Positions 16,099 through 27,251 of a stretch of 64,000 nucleotides of DNA are shown here, in pieces. The notes under the pieces are model-generated. The model did no database searches and had not been told where the DNA came from. It saw nothing but the letters and a program-made list of their open reading frames with translations. The stretch lies in contig JALEHN010000059.1 of NCBI GenBank assembly GCA_022770525.1, positions 1 to 64,000 of the forward strand, given 5' to 3'. The position numbers were made by a program, and so were the translations under genes. Numbering within the stretch: position 1 is the first letter of the stretch; every line of letters starts with the position of its first letter. This stretch comes from Clostridiales bacterium. Its GTDB lineage: Bacteria > Bacillota > Clostridia > Lachnospirales > Lachnospiraceae.

Positions 16099-17427
16099 AT
16101 GAAAAAACGTTATTTGGCATTAGGACTTGCAGTTGCTATGGCAGTTTCATCAATTGCAGCATGCGGATCATCAGGCAGTACAAAGGATACAGCGGCAGCC
16201 GGCGGTGAAACACAGGCAGCAGCACAGGGTGAGACACAGGCAGCAGCTTCATCAGGCGGAGAAATCGAACTGTCATTCCCTTGTATCTGGGTTGGATCAG
16301 ACAGTAAAGCTGCAGTATTCGGACAGATGGTTGAAGGTTTCAATACCGAATATGCCGGTAAGTATAAAGTAGTTATTGAAGAACAGACAGACTATGACTT
16401 ATACAGAGATAAGATCAGAACACAGATTTCCACAGGTGATGCACCGGATATCTTCACACTGGATAACATGGCAGACCTGACACTCTTTGCTTCATCAGGA
16501 AAGCTTATGGATCTGACAGAGTTCCTTGCAAGTGATGAGATGGCTTCAAAATTCATCGACGGTAAAGTTGATGCGGCCAAAATTGATGGCGTGAATTACG
16601 GTTTCCCATATGAAGATGCAGTTATTCCTATTATGTACAATAAAAAATTAATGGACGCTGCAGGTGCTGAAATTCCTACAAGCTATGACGAACTGTTTGA
16701 TGCATGCGAAAAATTAAAAGCATCAGGCGTATTCCCTACAACACAGATGACAGCAAACAATGCATGGACATCAATGCTCTGGTATTCATATGCGGTTGCT
16801 GCATGCGGCGGTCCTGACGCTTATAAGAACGGTCTTGACGATCCTGCATTCGTAAAAGCAGCTGAGATCATTAAGAAAATGTTTGACTACACATCATCAG
16901 ATGCTGTCGGCGCTGACGCAACAGTTGTTAACGGACATTTCTTCAATGAAAGAGCAGCCATCTATACAAACGGCGCATGGATTCTCGGACGTATTAAATC
17001 AGAAGGTGTTGAAGGATTATATGACAATCTTGTTGTTCAGCCTGGCTTAAGCTATGAAGGCAAAAACGGCAATGCATATGTAAACCAGGTACAGGCTTAC
17101 TTTGCGGCAGCAAAACAGGACGATCCGGCAAAACAGGAAGCTGTTGAAGCATTCTTCTCATACATTTGTGATCCTGATAAAGTTCTTGAACTTGCAAATT
17201 CATCAGGTTCATTGTTTGCAATTGCAATTGATTCTACAAAACTTGAAAATCCTGTACAGGCTGAAATCGTTAAACAGGCAAATGAAGCTGATTTCATGAT
17301 CGGTCATTTCCAGGGTTCAGTTTCAACTCCTGTAGCGAATGCATTCCCTGCAGCACTTGAAGCGCTTGTACTTGGTGACATTACACCGGAAGAATTTGTT
17401 GAAGAACTTAAAGCAGCAGACAAATAA
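16099..17427 (+). CDS. Sugar ABC transporter substrate-binding lipoprotein (probable sulfoquinovosyl glycerol/sulfoquinovose)
   Basis: A 442-residue extracellular solute-binding protein of family 1 (MalE/UgpB-like). The chosen ATG follows AAGGAG. A signal peptide with lipobox SIAAC puts the lipidated Cys at residue 22, followed by a Gly/Ala/Gln-rich linker of about 30 residues (with the repeat GETQAAA) before the binding domain. Two permease genes follow and a YihQ-type sulfoquinovosidase ends the cluster, so the ligand is probably sulfoquinovosyl glycerol or sulfoquinovose. No ATPase gene is present; a shared MsmK-type ATPase encoded elsewhere is normal for such systems. A stable hairpin separates this gene from the permeases. 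Confidence 0.93.
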   Translation: MKKRYLALGLAVAMAVSSIAACGSSGSTKDTAAAGGETQAAAQGETQAAASSGGEIELSFPCIWVGSDSKAAVFGQMVEGFNTEYAGKYKVVIEEQTDYDLYRDKIRTQISTGDAPDIFTLDNMADLTLFASSGKLMDLTEFLASDEMASKFIDGKVDAAKIDGVNYGFPYEDAVIPIMYNKKLMDAAGAEIPTSYDELFDACEKLKASGVFPTTQMTANNAWTSMLWYSYAVAACGGPDAYKNGLDDPAFVKAAEIIKKMFDYTSSDAVGADATVVNGHFFNERAAIYTNGAWILGRIKSEGVEGLYDNLVVQPGLSYEGKNGNAYVNQVQAYFAAAKQDDPAKQEAVEAFFSYICDPDKVLELANSSGSLFAIAIDSTKLENPVQAEIVKQANEADFMIGHFQGSVSTPVANAFPAALEALVLGDITPEEFVEELKAADK

Positions 17428-17451
17428 GTTGATGATTTAAGACTTTAGTTC

Positions 17452-17480
17452 ATGTCGGCGGTTTAAATAGCCGCCGACAT
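17452..17480 (+). promoter_or_regulatory. Intercistronic hairpin between binding protein and permease genes
   Basis: ATGTCGGCGG and CCGCCGACAT form a perfect 10-bp stem with a 9-base loop and no T run. Such hairpins between binding-protein and permease genes usually protect the upstream mRNA and lower downstream expression, giving an excess of binding protein. Confidence 0.75.
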
Positions 17481-17503
17481 ATTAAATTAAAGGGGGAGAG
17501 CTC

Positions 17504-18373
17504 ATGAAAGTTAACAGAGAAGCAAAGATCGGTATTGTTCTTTTCCTTCTTCCGGCAATGATTTTATTCATCGCCTTTTTCCTGTTCCCGATTTTCTACG
17601 TAGGTGTTATGAGTTTGTTTGACTGGAATGGTATTTCCGAGGCGACATTCATCGGTTTAGGCAACTATAAAGAAATTTTTGCAGACAGAGTATTCAGAAG
17701 AAGTATCCGTAATAATGTCATCTGGGCATTGGCAGCATGTTTCCTTCAGGTGCCGATGGCTCTGATCATGGCAATGATTCTTTCAAAAAAACCTAGAGGC
17801 TGGAAGTTCTTCAGAACTGTATATTTCTTCCCTCAGGTTATTTCAGGTATCGCGATCGCAGCGATGTGGTCCGCAGTATTTAACAGTGAATTTGGTGTCC
17901 TCAACGGACTTCTTAAACTGATCGGCCTTGAAAAGTATACGAGAAACTGGCTTGGTGATCCCAAAACGGCATTTATATGTGTCCTTGTGTATGGTCTCTT
18001 TTACATAGGTTATTACATGGTTATCATGATGGCCGGTATAACAGGTATTGATCCGGAATATTACGAAGCTGCCGAGATTGACGGTGCCAGCCGTATCCAG
18101 CAGGATTTACATATTACGATACCGTTAATTAAGTATTCAATTATGACATGTATGACTCTGGCAGCAGTATTCGGCCTCAGAACATTTGAACAGATTTTCT
18201 TCCTGACAAATGGCGGTCCTGCAAACAGAACGAGCGTTGTTGTGCTTTATCTCTATAATCAGATGAATAACAATGATTACGGCGGCGCCAATGCTTCCAG
18301 TGTGTGTCTGATCATTGTCGGCGCGCTTGTTATCGTCTCCATCAGAAAACTGTTTACACTGAAGAAAGACTGA
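17504..18373 (+). CDS. Sugar ABC transporter permease, MalF/UgpA type
   Basis: A 289-residue permease with six membrane segments. The conserved cytoplasmic EAA loop reads YYEAAEIDGASRIQQDLHITIPLIK (around residues 185-210), the site that contacts the ATPase. The ATG follows GGGGGAG. It forms the transmembrane pore with the next gene, which starts 19 bases downstream. The substrate is inferred from the sulfoquinovosidase encoded after it. Confidence 0.93.
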   Translation: MKVNREAKIGIVLFLLPAMILFIAFFLFPIFYVGVMSLFDWNGISEATFIGLGNYKEIFADRVFRRSIRNNVIWALAACFLQVPMALIMAMILSKKPRGWKFFRTVYFFPQVISGIAIAAMWSAVFNSEFGVLNGLLKLIGLEKYTRNWLGDPKTAFICVLVYGLFYIGYYMVIMMAGITGIDPEYYEAAEIDGASRIQQDLHITIPLIKYSIMTCMTLAAVFGLRTFEQIFFLTNGGPANRTSVVVLYLYNQMNNNDYGGANASSVCLIIVGALVIVSIRKLFTLKKD

Positions 18374-18392
18374 GAGAGGGGGAGAAGTTATT

Positions 18393-19250
18393 ATGGCAAG
18401 AACAAAACAAATTAAGACGTCTAAACCCCAGCAGGTGATTTTAGGTATTGTTAAGTGGATTTTAATCATCTTTTTCGCTTTATATACGCTGTTCCCTCTT
18501 GTATGGCTGTTTATCACATCCTTAAAAACAAATGCGGAATATTTTGACAGCCCGTTCTCACTTCCGGCAGTACCGCAGTGGCAGAACTATGTCAATGCAG
18601 TGACACAGGCGAATCTGGGACAGATGATTTTTAACTCGATTACAGTTGCGGTTATAGCAACAATCATCAATGTTTTAGTTGCAGCGATGGCATCTTATGC
18701 AATTTCACGTTTCAAGTTTAAAGGCCGCGAAATTATATTTGCTTTATTCTCAGCAGGTATCATGGTTCCTTTAAATGCGATGATGGTTCCTTACTATACA
18801 ATTTTCAGTAAAGTAGGTCTTTTGGATTCATTAAACTCCCTTAGAATTTTATATGCTGCGATCGGTATTCCGATTTCGACATTTATTATTCGCGGATTTA
18901 TGGATTCGTTCCCTCTTGAAATTGAGGAAGCTGCTTATGTTGACGGATGCGGATTCTTCGGAAGATTTTTCAAGATCGTGCTTCCGCTTACAAAAACAGG
19001 TCTTGTGACAGCAGCGACATTCCAGTTTATTACATGTTGGAATGAATTCGTATATGCAAACCTGTTAACATCTTCTCCGACAAAAAAGACGATTCAGATA
19101 GGTATTCGATTCTTTACAAACCAGTTTACAACAGACTATGTATCAATGTATGCGGCGATTATTGTGGCAATCGTACCATCCATCGTCATTTACATGTTAT
19201 TCCAGGAACAGATTATTTCCGGTTTGACAGCTGGCGCAGTCAAAGGTTGA
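18393..19250 (+). CDS. Sugar ABC transporter permease, MalG/UgpE type
   Basis: A 285-residue permease with six membrane segments and the EAA loop EIEEAAYVDGCGFFGRFFK followed by VLPLTKTG (near residues 170-200). It pairs with the preceding MalF-type subunit. A terminator-like hairpin directly after its stop (19255-19300) separates it from the sulfoquinovosidase gene, so expression of the enzyme may depend on partial read-through. Confidence 0.93.
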   Translation: MARTKQIKTSKPQQVILGIVKWILIIFFALYTLFPLVWLFITSLKTNAEYFDSPFSLPAVPQWQNYVNAVTQANLGQMIFNSITVAVIATIINVLVAAMASYAISRFKFKGREIIFALFSAGIMVPLNAMMVPYYTIFSKVGLLDSLNSLRILYAAIGIPISTFIIRGFMDSFPLEIEEAAYVDGCGFFGRFFKIVLPLTKTGLVTAATFQFITCWNEFVYANLLTSSPTKKTIQIGIRFFTNQFTTDYVSMYAAIIVAIVPSIVIYMLFQEQIISGLTAGAVKG

Positions 19251-19254
19251 TTAG

Positions 19255-19300
19255 ACGTGATACATATAAGCCGTATAAGCTTGTGTGTATCACGTTTTTC
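19255..19300 (+). terminator. Hairpin terminator between permease and sulfoquinovosidase genes
   Basis: ACGTGATACA pairs with TGTATCACGT and is followed by TTTTT. No separate promoter for the next gene is obvious in the 60 bases left, so partial read-through is likely. Confidence 0.75.
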
Positions 19301-19360
19301 ATTTATTTAAAAGAAGAGATGAAGCGGATGTATCCGTTTTGAAAAGGGAGGCGAACAGGA

Positions 19361-21364
19361 TTGAAATTTGTAAAAAATGGCCTGGATTTTGAAATAGAAC
19401 TGAAAAACGGTTCTGTTCTTAAACAAAACGAAGCAATGCCGATGCTTTATGTCGGCTATGGTGAGCCGTCTATTGAAATGTATCGGGGCAATTTTAAAAT
19501 CGAGGATTATGTCGTTGAACGTTATCCTTTGAAAGTGACAGAAATCGTTGAAACAGATCTTGGCTATGAAGTTAATTTCTCCGGTGAAATCAAATCTTAT
19601 ATTTACATTCAGGATGATGAAGCGAAAATAGGTTTTGAAAAGCTGAATCCAAAGATCAACCGTTTCTGGCTCAGGGTTTTGGCTGATACTGATGAAAAGT
19701 GCTACGGCTGCGGAGAGCAGATGTCTTATTTTAATCTGCGGGGCCGTCATTTCCCGCTGTGGTCATCAGAGCCGGGCGTTGGCCGTGATAAGTCCACATA
19801 CCTGACATGGCGCTATGATCAGGAAGCAAAAGCCGGCGGTGATTATTATAATACCAATTATCCGCAGGCGACTTATGTTTCTTCAAGACATTATTATCTG
19901 CACACAGACTGTACGGCTTATGCGGATTTTGATTTCAGGCATGAAGCGTATCATGAACTGCAGTACTGGGAGGTACCGGACCATATTCATATTGCAGAGG
20001 CAGATACATTTTTAGAACTGATGACAAAACTGACAGATCTTCTGGGACGCCAGCCTGAGCTGCCTGACTGGATCTACGATGGTGCGATTATCGGTGTTCA
20101 GGGGGGAACCGATCGAAGCTTCGGACTGACAGACCGCTCGGTTGAAAATGGTATTAAGGTGTGTGGTATATGGTGTCAGGACTGGGAAGGCAAAAGGGTC
20201 ACTTCCTTTGGCAAACGGCTTCAGTGGGACTGGCGCTGGAACGAGGAAATGTATCCGAATCTTCCGGAAAAGATGAAAGAATACAGAGAAAAAGGCATCC
20301 GTTTCCTTGGCTACATTAATCCTTATCTTGTCAATGACGGCGTTTTATATAAAGAAGGTAAAGAAAAAGGATATTTTGCAACCGCCGAAGACGGCAGTGA
20401 TTATCTTGTAGATTTCGGTGAGTTTTATTGCGGCGTTGTTGACTTTACAAATCCTGATGCCTATGAATGGTTTAAAGGAATTATTAAGAAAAATCTTATT
20501 GAATTCGGGCTGTCGGGCTGGATGGCGGATTTTGGCGAATACCTGCCGACGGACTTAAAGCTTCATAATGGTGTCTCCCCGATGCTTGAGCATAATCACT
20601 GGCCGGCATTATGGGCAAAATGTAATTATGATGCATTAAAGGAAACAGGGACGCTTGGAGAAATCGTATACTTTATGCGTGCAGGTGCCACAGGCAGTCA
20701 AAAGTACTGCACATTAATGTGGGCAGGGGATCAGAGCGTTGATTTTACCCTTCACGACGGACTTGCCACGGTGATGGTCGGTGCGCTCAGTGTGGGTATG
20801 TGCGGATGCGGACTGCATCACAGTGATATTGGCGGTTACACGTCGATTTATGATAATATCCGGACAAAGGAACTGTTCGAGCGATGGACGGAAATGGCAG
20901 CCTTTACGCCGGTGATGCGTACACATGAAGGAAACCGTCCGGATACAAATTTCCAGTATTATGATGATGTTGATACGATGAAAATGTTTGCCCGCATGAC
21001 GGATATCCATGTGGATCTTAAAGACTATATCAGGGAAGCTGTTAAGGAAAATGCCGGAAAAGGTATACCGGTTCAGCGTCCGCTGTTTATGCACTACGAG
21101 GATGAGAAAGAAGCTTATGATATACAGACGGAATATCTGTTTGGACGGGATATGCTTGTAGCTCCTGTTTATTTGGAAGGTGCTCAAAGCCGAAGTGTTT
21201 ATCTGCCTGAGGATACATGGATTCATTTGTTTACAGGCGAGCTTTACGGCGGCGGCACTTATGAAATCGAAGCACCGATCGGATATCCGCCGGTATTTTA
21301 CAGAAAAGATGCCGGACATGCGGATTTATTTAAGAGCATTACGGATAAGTACAAAAAAGTCTGA
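19361..21364 (+). CDS. yihQ: GH31 alpha-sulfoquinovosidase (YihQ family)
   Basis: A 667-residue cytoplasmic enzyme, alignable along its length with E. coli YihQ as I recall it. The residues that define sulfoquinovosidases are all present at a constant offset of 15: Q273 (WCQDW), R286 and W289 (GKRLQWDW), nucleophile D390 (WMADFGEY), acid/base D457 (WAGDQ) and Y493 (GGYTS), corresponding to Q288, R301, W304, D405, D472 and Y508. It cleaves sulfoquinovosyl glycerol to sulfoquinovose and glycerol. Translation starts at TTG behind GGGAGGCG, a weak codon that may limit dosage. It closes the transporter unit, and the glycerol operon follows immediately. Ordinary alpha-glucosidases lack the sulfonate-binding set, so confidence is high. 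Confidence 0.97.
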   Translation: MKFVKNGLDFEIELKNGSVLKQNEAMPMLYVGYGEPSIEMYRGNFKIEDYVVERYPLKVTEIVETDLGYEVNFSGEIKSYIYIQDDEAKIGFEKLNPKINRFWLRVLADTDEKCYGCGEQMSYFNLRGRHFPLWSSEPGVGRDKSTYLTWRYDQEAKAGGDYYNTNYPQATYVSSRHYYLHTDCTAYADFDFRHEAYHELQYWEVPDHIHIAEADTFLELMTKLTDLLGRQPELPDWIYDGAIIGVQGGTDRSFGLTDRSVENGIKVCGIWCQDWEGKRVTSFGKRLQWDWRWNEEMYPNLPEKMKEYREKGIRFLGYINPYLVNDGVLYKEGKEKGYFATAEDGSDYLVDFGEFYCGVVDFTNPDAYEWFKGIIKKNLIEFGLSGWMADFGEYLPTDLKLHNGVSPMLEHNHWPALWAKCNYDALKETGTLGEIVYFMRAGATGSQKYCTLMWAGDQSVDFTLHDGLATVMVGALSVGMCGCGLHHSDIGGYTSIYDNIRTKELFERWTEMAAFTPVMRTHEGNRPDTNFQYYDDVDTMKMFARMTDIHVDLKDYIREAVKENAGKGIPVQRPLFMHYEDEKEAYDIQTEYLFGRDMLVAPVYLEGAQSRSVYLPEDTWIHLFTGELYGGGTYEIEAPIGYPPVFYRKDAGHADLFKSITDKYKKV

Positions 21365-21392
21365 AAAAGTTTTTTATAGTCGGCAAATTTGG

Positions 21393-21421
21393 TTGCGTTT
21401 TGAAAAAAAGGGTGGTATACT
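21393..21421 (+). promoter_or_regulatory. Promoter of the glycerol operon
   Basis: TTGCGT (21393-21398) and TATACT (21416-21421) are 17 bases apart, with a TGG extended -10 element. A leader of about 170 bases follows before the first gene. Confidence 0.55.
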
Positions 21422-21452
21422 GAATTTATTCAAATAGTTGTGCCGGAGATAG

Positions 21453-21505
21453 GAGTCAGGCTTATGAAGTACATTTCTGTGCTTTATTTGTGCTGACTCT
21501 TTTTA
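21453..21505 (+). terminator. Leader terminator of the glycerol operon
   Basis: GAGTCAG (21453-21459) pairs with CTGACTC (21493-21499), followed by TTTTTATTTTA. It lies between promoter and first gene, so operon expression needs antitermination or leakage. Glycerol leaders in other Firmicutes are controlled by the antiterminator GlpP; whether that applies here is inference. Confidence 0.6.
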
Positions 21506-21599
21506 TTTTATATGAAAGTTCTGCGGATTTTAGGGTGCAGAAAGCTTTCTTAAAAGTCATTGATCCGTGTATCAACAATATTTAAAGGAGATGGAATTT

Positions 21600-23036
21600 A
21601 TGTACGATGTTGTAATCATTGGCGCAGGTGTCTGCGGAAGCGCTGTAGCCCGGGAATTATCAAAGTTCAAAGTCAATGCCTGTGTCATTGAGCGTGATGA
21701 AGATGTATGCTGCGGAACATCCAAAGCAAACAGTGCGATTGTACATGCCGGTTTTGATGCTTTGCCTGGTACGCTGAAAGCGAAAGTAAATGTTGAAGGA
21801 AATAAAATGATGGATGCGCTTTCAAAAGATCTTGATTTTGCTTTTAAGCGCAATGGTTCTTTAGTTGTATGTACGGAAGAAGAAGGACTTCCGAAGCTTC
21901 AGGAACTGGCTGACCGTGCCGAAAAAAACGGTGTCCCTGATGTACGTATTTTAAGCGGTGAGGAAGTCAAAGCAATGGAGCCAAATCTTGCCGACGAGGT
22001 CATTGCTGCACTTTATGCGCCGACAGGCGGTATTGTATGTCCGTTTGGTATGACCATCGCATTGGCTGAAAATGCGGCAGTCAATGGCATAGAGTTTAAA
22101 TTGAATTCTGAAGTGACAGAAATCAGGAAGACCCAAAACGGTTATGTGATCGTTACAAATAAAGGTGAATTTGAAACAAAGGCTGTCGTTAATGCAGCCG
22201 GTGTTTATGCGGATCAGTTACATAATATGGTCAGCGATGAAAAGCTTGAAATTATTGCAAGAAAAGGTGAGTACTGTCTCCTTGATAAAACAGCCGGAGG
22301 TCATGTATCCCATACAGTATTCCAGCTGCCGAATGCCATGGGTAAAGGCGTACTTGTGACACCGACAATCCACGGAAATCTGCTTGTTGGTCCGACTGCG
22401 ACAGACATCGATGACAAAGAAGGTATTAATACGACAAGTGAAGGTCTTGCTTTCCTTCAGGCCAAAGCAGGACAGAGTGTTAAAAACATTCCGCTGCGTG
22501 CGGTGATTACATCTTTTGCAGGACTTCGCGCCCATGAAAAAGGCGATGAGTTTATTATCGGTGAAGCAAAGGATGCCAAAGGCTTTTATGATGTTGCCGG
22601 TATTGAATCACCGGGACTTTCATCGGCACCGGCAATCGGTGTGATGGTCGCCGAAATGATCGCAAAAGATATGAATCTTGAGAAAAACGAAGATTTTATC
22701 GGTGTCAGAAAAGGCATCGTTAATCCTCAGGAGCTTTCTTTTGAAGAAAGACAAAACCTGATTAAAGAAAATCCTGCTTACGGACAGATTATCTGCCGCT
22801 GTGAAATGATTTCTGAAGGTGAAATTCTTGATTCTATTCACAGACCGCTTGGCGCACGTTCACTTGATGGCGTAAAACGCCGTACAAGAGCAGGTATGGG
22901 CCGTTGTCAGGCAGGTTTCTGCTCACCGAGAACGATGGAAATTCTTGAACGTGAAGTACCGATGAGTGTTTATGATATTACAAAACTCGGCGGCGAATCA
23001 AAGATTGTTTACGGCGTCAATAAAGACAGACTGTAG
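21600..23036 (+). CDS. GlpA-like glycerol-3-phosphate dehydrogenase with C-terminal [2Fe-2S] domain
   Basis: A 478-residue FAD protein; the ATG at 21600 sits 9 bases after GGAG. The dinucleotide fold GAGVCG is at residues 8-13. A DAO-type oxidoreductase domain runs to about 370, followed by a BFD-like iron-sulfur domain with ICRC and GRCQAGFC cysteines (about 400-455). This is the arrangement of the anaerobic glycerol-3-phosphate dehydrogenase found in Clostridia, acting with the next two genes as a GlpABC-like complex that makes dihydroxyacetone phosphate. In this locus it would process the glycerol freed by the sulfoquinovosidase. Confidence 0.9.
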   Translation: MYDVVIIGAGVCGSAVARELSKFKVNACVIERDEDVCCGTSKANSAIVHAGFDALPGTLKAKVNVEGNKMMDALSKDLDFAFKRNGSLVVCTEEEGLPKLQELADRAEKNGVPDVRILSGEEVKAMEPNLADEVIAALYAPTGGIVCPFGMTIALAENAAVNGIEFKLNSEVTEIRKTQNGYVIVTNKGEFETKAVVNAAGVYADQLHNMVSDEKLEIIARKGEYCLLDKTAGGHVSHTVFQLPNAMGKGVLVTPTIHGNLLVGPTATDIDDKEGINTTSEGLAFLQAKAGQSVKNIPLRAVITSFAGLRAHEKGDEFIIGEAKDAKGFYDVAGIESPGLSSAPAIGVMVAEMIAKDMNLEKNEDFIGVRKGIVNPQELSFEERQNLIKENPAYGQIICRCEMISEGEILDSIHRPLGARSLDGVKRRTRAGMGRCQAGFCSPRTMEILEREVPMSVYDITKLGGESKIVYGVNKDRL

Positions 23037-23054
23037 GATAAGGAGGACGAAAAA

Positions 23055-24320
23055 ATGAAAGCATATGATATTGTAATTGTCGGCGGCGGTCCTGCCGGTC
23101 TTGCAGCGGCTGCATCCGCAAGAAATAATGGTGCGGAAAGTATTTTAGTGCTTGAACGAGACAAAGAACTGGGCGGTATTTTAAATCAGTGTATCCACAA
23201 TGGTTTCGGTCTGCATACATTCAAAGAAGAATTGACCGGACCTGAATATGCGGCACGGTTTATTGAACAGGTGAAAGCATTAAATATTGAATATCGTCTG
23301 AATACAATGGTTATGGACATCAGCAATGATAAAGTTGTTACATGTATGAACAGGGAAGACGGTCTTTATCAGATTCAGGCCAAAGCAGTGATTTTGTGTA
23401 TGGGATGCAGAGAGCGTCCGAGAGGCGCCTTAAATATTCCGGGTTATCGTCCGGCAGGTATTTTTTCAGCAGGCACGGCACAGCGTCTTGTAAATATGGA
23501 AGGTTATATGCCTGGTCGTGAAGTTGTTATTCTCGGATCCGGTGATATCGGTCTTATTATGGCCCGCAGAATGACACTGGAAGGCGCAAAGGTTAAAGTT
23601 GTTGCCGAACTTATGCCTTATTCCGGCGGCTTAAAGAGAAATATTGTTCAGTGTCTTGATGATTTCGGTATTCCGTTGAAGCTTAGCCATACCGTTGTTG
23701 ATATTGACGGCAAGGAACGTGTGAAGGGTATTACACTGGCAAAGGTTGACGAAAGAATGAAACCGATTCCTGGCACAGAAGAGTATATCCCTTGTGATAC
23801 ATTACTTTTATCCGTTGGTCTTCTTCCGGAAAATGAGCTTTCAAGAAGTGCAGGTGTTGAATTATCAACGATTACCTCAGGTCCTGTTGTTGATGAAAGT
23901 CTTCAGACAAATATTGAGGGTGTATTTGCGTGCGGTAATGTGCTTCATGTTCATGACCTTGTGGATTATGTTTCCGAAGAAGCCGCTGCGGCAGGTAAAA
24001 ATGCGGCAGCATATGTTGCAGGCAAAACCGGCAGACGTGACGGCAAAGTGATTAAACTTGCGGGAGAAAATGGTGTCCGCTATACAGTACCGTCAAGTAT
24101 TCATCCGGATTCCATGGAAGATATACTGACTGTACGTTTCAGAGTGGGCAATGTATTCAGAGATAAATATATCAGCGTTTATTATGATGACGAGCGTGTG
24201 GCTCATATGAAGAAACGTGTGCTTGCACCGGGAGAAATGGAAAACGTTAAGATTAAAAAAGAAACATTGATGAAATATCCGGATCTGTCGAAGATCACAA
24301 TTAAGGTGGAGGAGGCATAA
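23055..24320 (+). CDS. NAD(P)/FAD-dependent oxidoreductase of the glycerol operon
   Basis: A 421-residue pyridine-nucleotide disulfide oxidoreductase-like protein. The FAD site GGGPAG lies at 9-14, a second nucleotide fold GSGDIG lies near residue 160, and the conserved CMGCRERPRG segment lies near 120. It is found between the GlpA-like gene and the DUF1667 gene in clostridial glycerol operons and probably passes electrons from glycerol-3-phosphate oxidation to NAD or another carrier. It starts 18 bases after the preceding stop behind AAGGAGG. The exact electron acceptor is not known. Confidence 0.9.
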   Translation: MKAYDIVIVGGGPAGLAAAASARNNGAESILVLERDKELGGILNQCIHNGFGLHTFKEELTGPEYAARFIEQVKALNIEYRLNTMVMDISNDKVVTCMNREDGLYQIQAKAVILCMGCRERPRGALNIPGYRPAGIFSAGTAQRLVNMEGYMPGREVVILGSGDIGLIMARRMTLEGAKVKVVAELMPYSGGLKRNIVQCLDDFGIPLKLSHTVVDIDGKERVKGITLAKVDERMKPIPGTEEYIPCDTLLLSVGLLPENELSRSAGVELSTITSGPVVDESLQTNIEGVFACGNVLHVHDLVDYVSEEAAAAGKNAAAYVAGKTGRRDGKVIKLAGENGVRYTVPSSIHPDSMEDILTVRFRVGNVFRDKYISVYYDDERVAHMKKRVLAPGEMENVKIKKETLMKYPDLSKITIKVEEA

Positions 24321-24323
24321 ATC

Positions 24324-26289
<1,966 letters not shown>

Positions 26290-26317
26290 CACAAGAATCC
26301 CGTCTTTGACAGTTAGT

Positions 26318-26374
26318 AGAATATAATATGCCGGGATTTGCAATGAATCAGCAAATCCCGGCATATTATATTCT
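26318..26374. terminator. Perfect 24-bp stem hairpin after glpK
   Basis: Positions 26318-26341 and 26351-26374 are exact inverse complements with a 9-base loop. The GC core is GCCGGGATTTGC and the outer part is AT-rich, so it can act as a bidirectional terminator. The following 150 bases before the restriction gene contain a possible promoter but nothing else recognised. Confidence 0.8.
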
Positions 26375-26531
26375 GCTGATTAAAATCATAGAAAATGTGC
26401 TATAATCTTGTCTTTGACACTTTGAAAATTATAATTCCTGTTTTTGAGAAGTGAAAGAACATCTTGAACTATAAGGTGAGCTATGATACTATAAAAATAC
26501 GTCCATAAAATAATTAAAAGGATAGTGTGGT

Positions 26532-27251
26532 ATGGAACTTGAAAAATACATTGATAATGATCTTTTGAATAAATTTGAATTTTATAATTATGGTCATGCG
26601 TTAGAGATACTTCATGATGCTTTTCCACTCGAATGGGAAGAACTTCAGGAATGTTTGAGACGATTAAGACTTACTCTTGCGGATATTAAGAAAGCAGGCG
26701 GGAATGAGTCCCCAATACCAAAGAAATTTGATGATGTGCTGTACCCGTATGGATGGAGAGAAATCAGAATAAGCGGCGATCTGATTGTTAAAAAATATCC
26801 GAGGCAAACTGCACAGCGTAGAGGGCGTTTTGCAGATGAACCATTTGAAGTTGAGACGATCGAAGGGTACATTGATGGTCACAATATAGATTTTTTGAAA
26901 AACAGAGTTGCTTTTGACCTTGAGTGGAACAGTAAGGATCAAACATTCGATCGGGACTTACTGGCTATGAGAACGTACTTTGATTGTGGACTGATTGATG
27001 TAGGAGTTATCGTAACAAGAGCAGAAGCACTTAATGATATTTTTAAGCAGGAAAAAGACGAGAATGGTCAACCTTTAATCAGGAAATACGGAGCAAGTAC
27101 TACGTGGCTGGGGAAACTGCTTTACAGACTTGATTCGCGGCGCAATGGAGGCTGCCCGATTTTGGCTGTAGGAATAGGAAAGGAATGTATCGAAGATTAT
27201 GTCAGACTTAACAACTACTATACAAAACTTAAAGGAATTTACGAACAATAA
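26532..27251 (+). CDS. Type II restriction endonuclease, BglII/BstYI-like
   Basis: A 239-residue protein resembling the BglII family. The likely metal-binding core is D120 (NIDFLKN), D129, E131 and N133 in VAFDLEWNSKDQTFDRDL, a variant PD-(D/E)xK site. The C-terminal part (GVIVTRAEAL onward, STTWLGKLLYRL, GCPILAVGIG) is also typical. Enzymes of this group cut AGATCT or RGATCY; the site here is not determinable from sequence. The methyltransferase gene overlaps its 3' end by 53 bases. The pair sits between two hairpin or regulatory boundaries and has no relation to neighbouring metabolism, suggesting transfer. Confidence 0.85.
   Translation: MELEKYIDNDLLNKFEFYNYGHALEILHDAFPLEWEELQECLRRLRLTLADIKKAGGNESPIPKKFDDVLYPYGWREIRISGDLIVKKYPRQTAQRRGRFADEPFEVETIEGYIDGHNIDFLKNRVAFDLEWNSKDQTFDRDLLAMRTYFDCGLIDVGVIVTRAEALNDIFKQEKDENGQPLIRKYGASTTWLGKLLYRLDSRRNGGCPILAVGIGKECIEDYVRLNNYYTKLKGIYEQ

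Noticed and set aside
26318..26374. Attachment site or end of a mobile element
   Set aside because: It is a single perfect hairpin with no integrase or transposase nearby and no second copy in the window; a terminator is the simpler reading.
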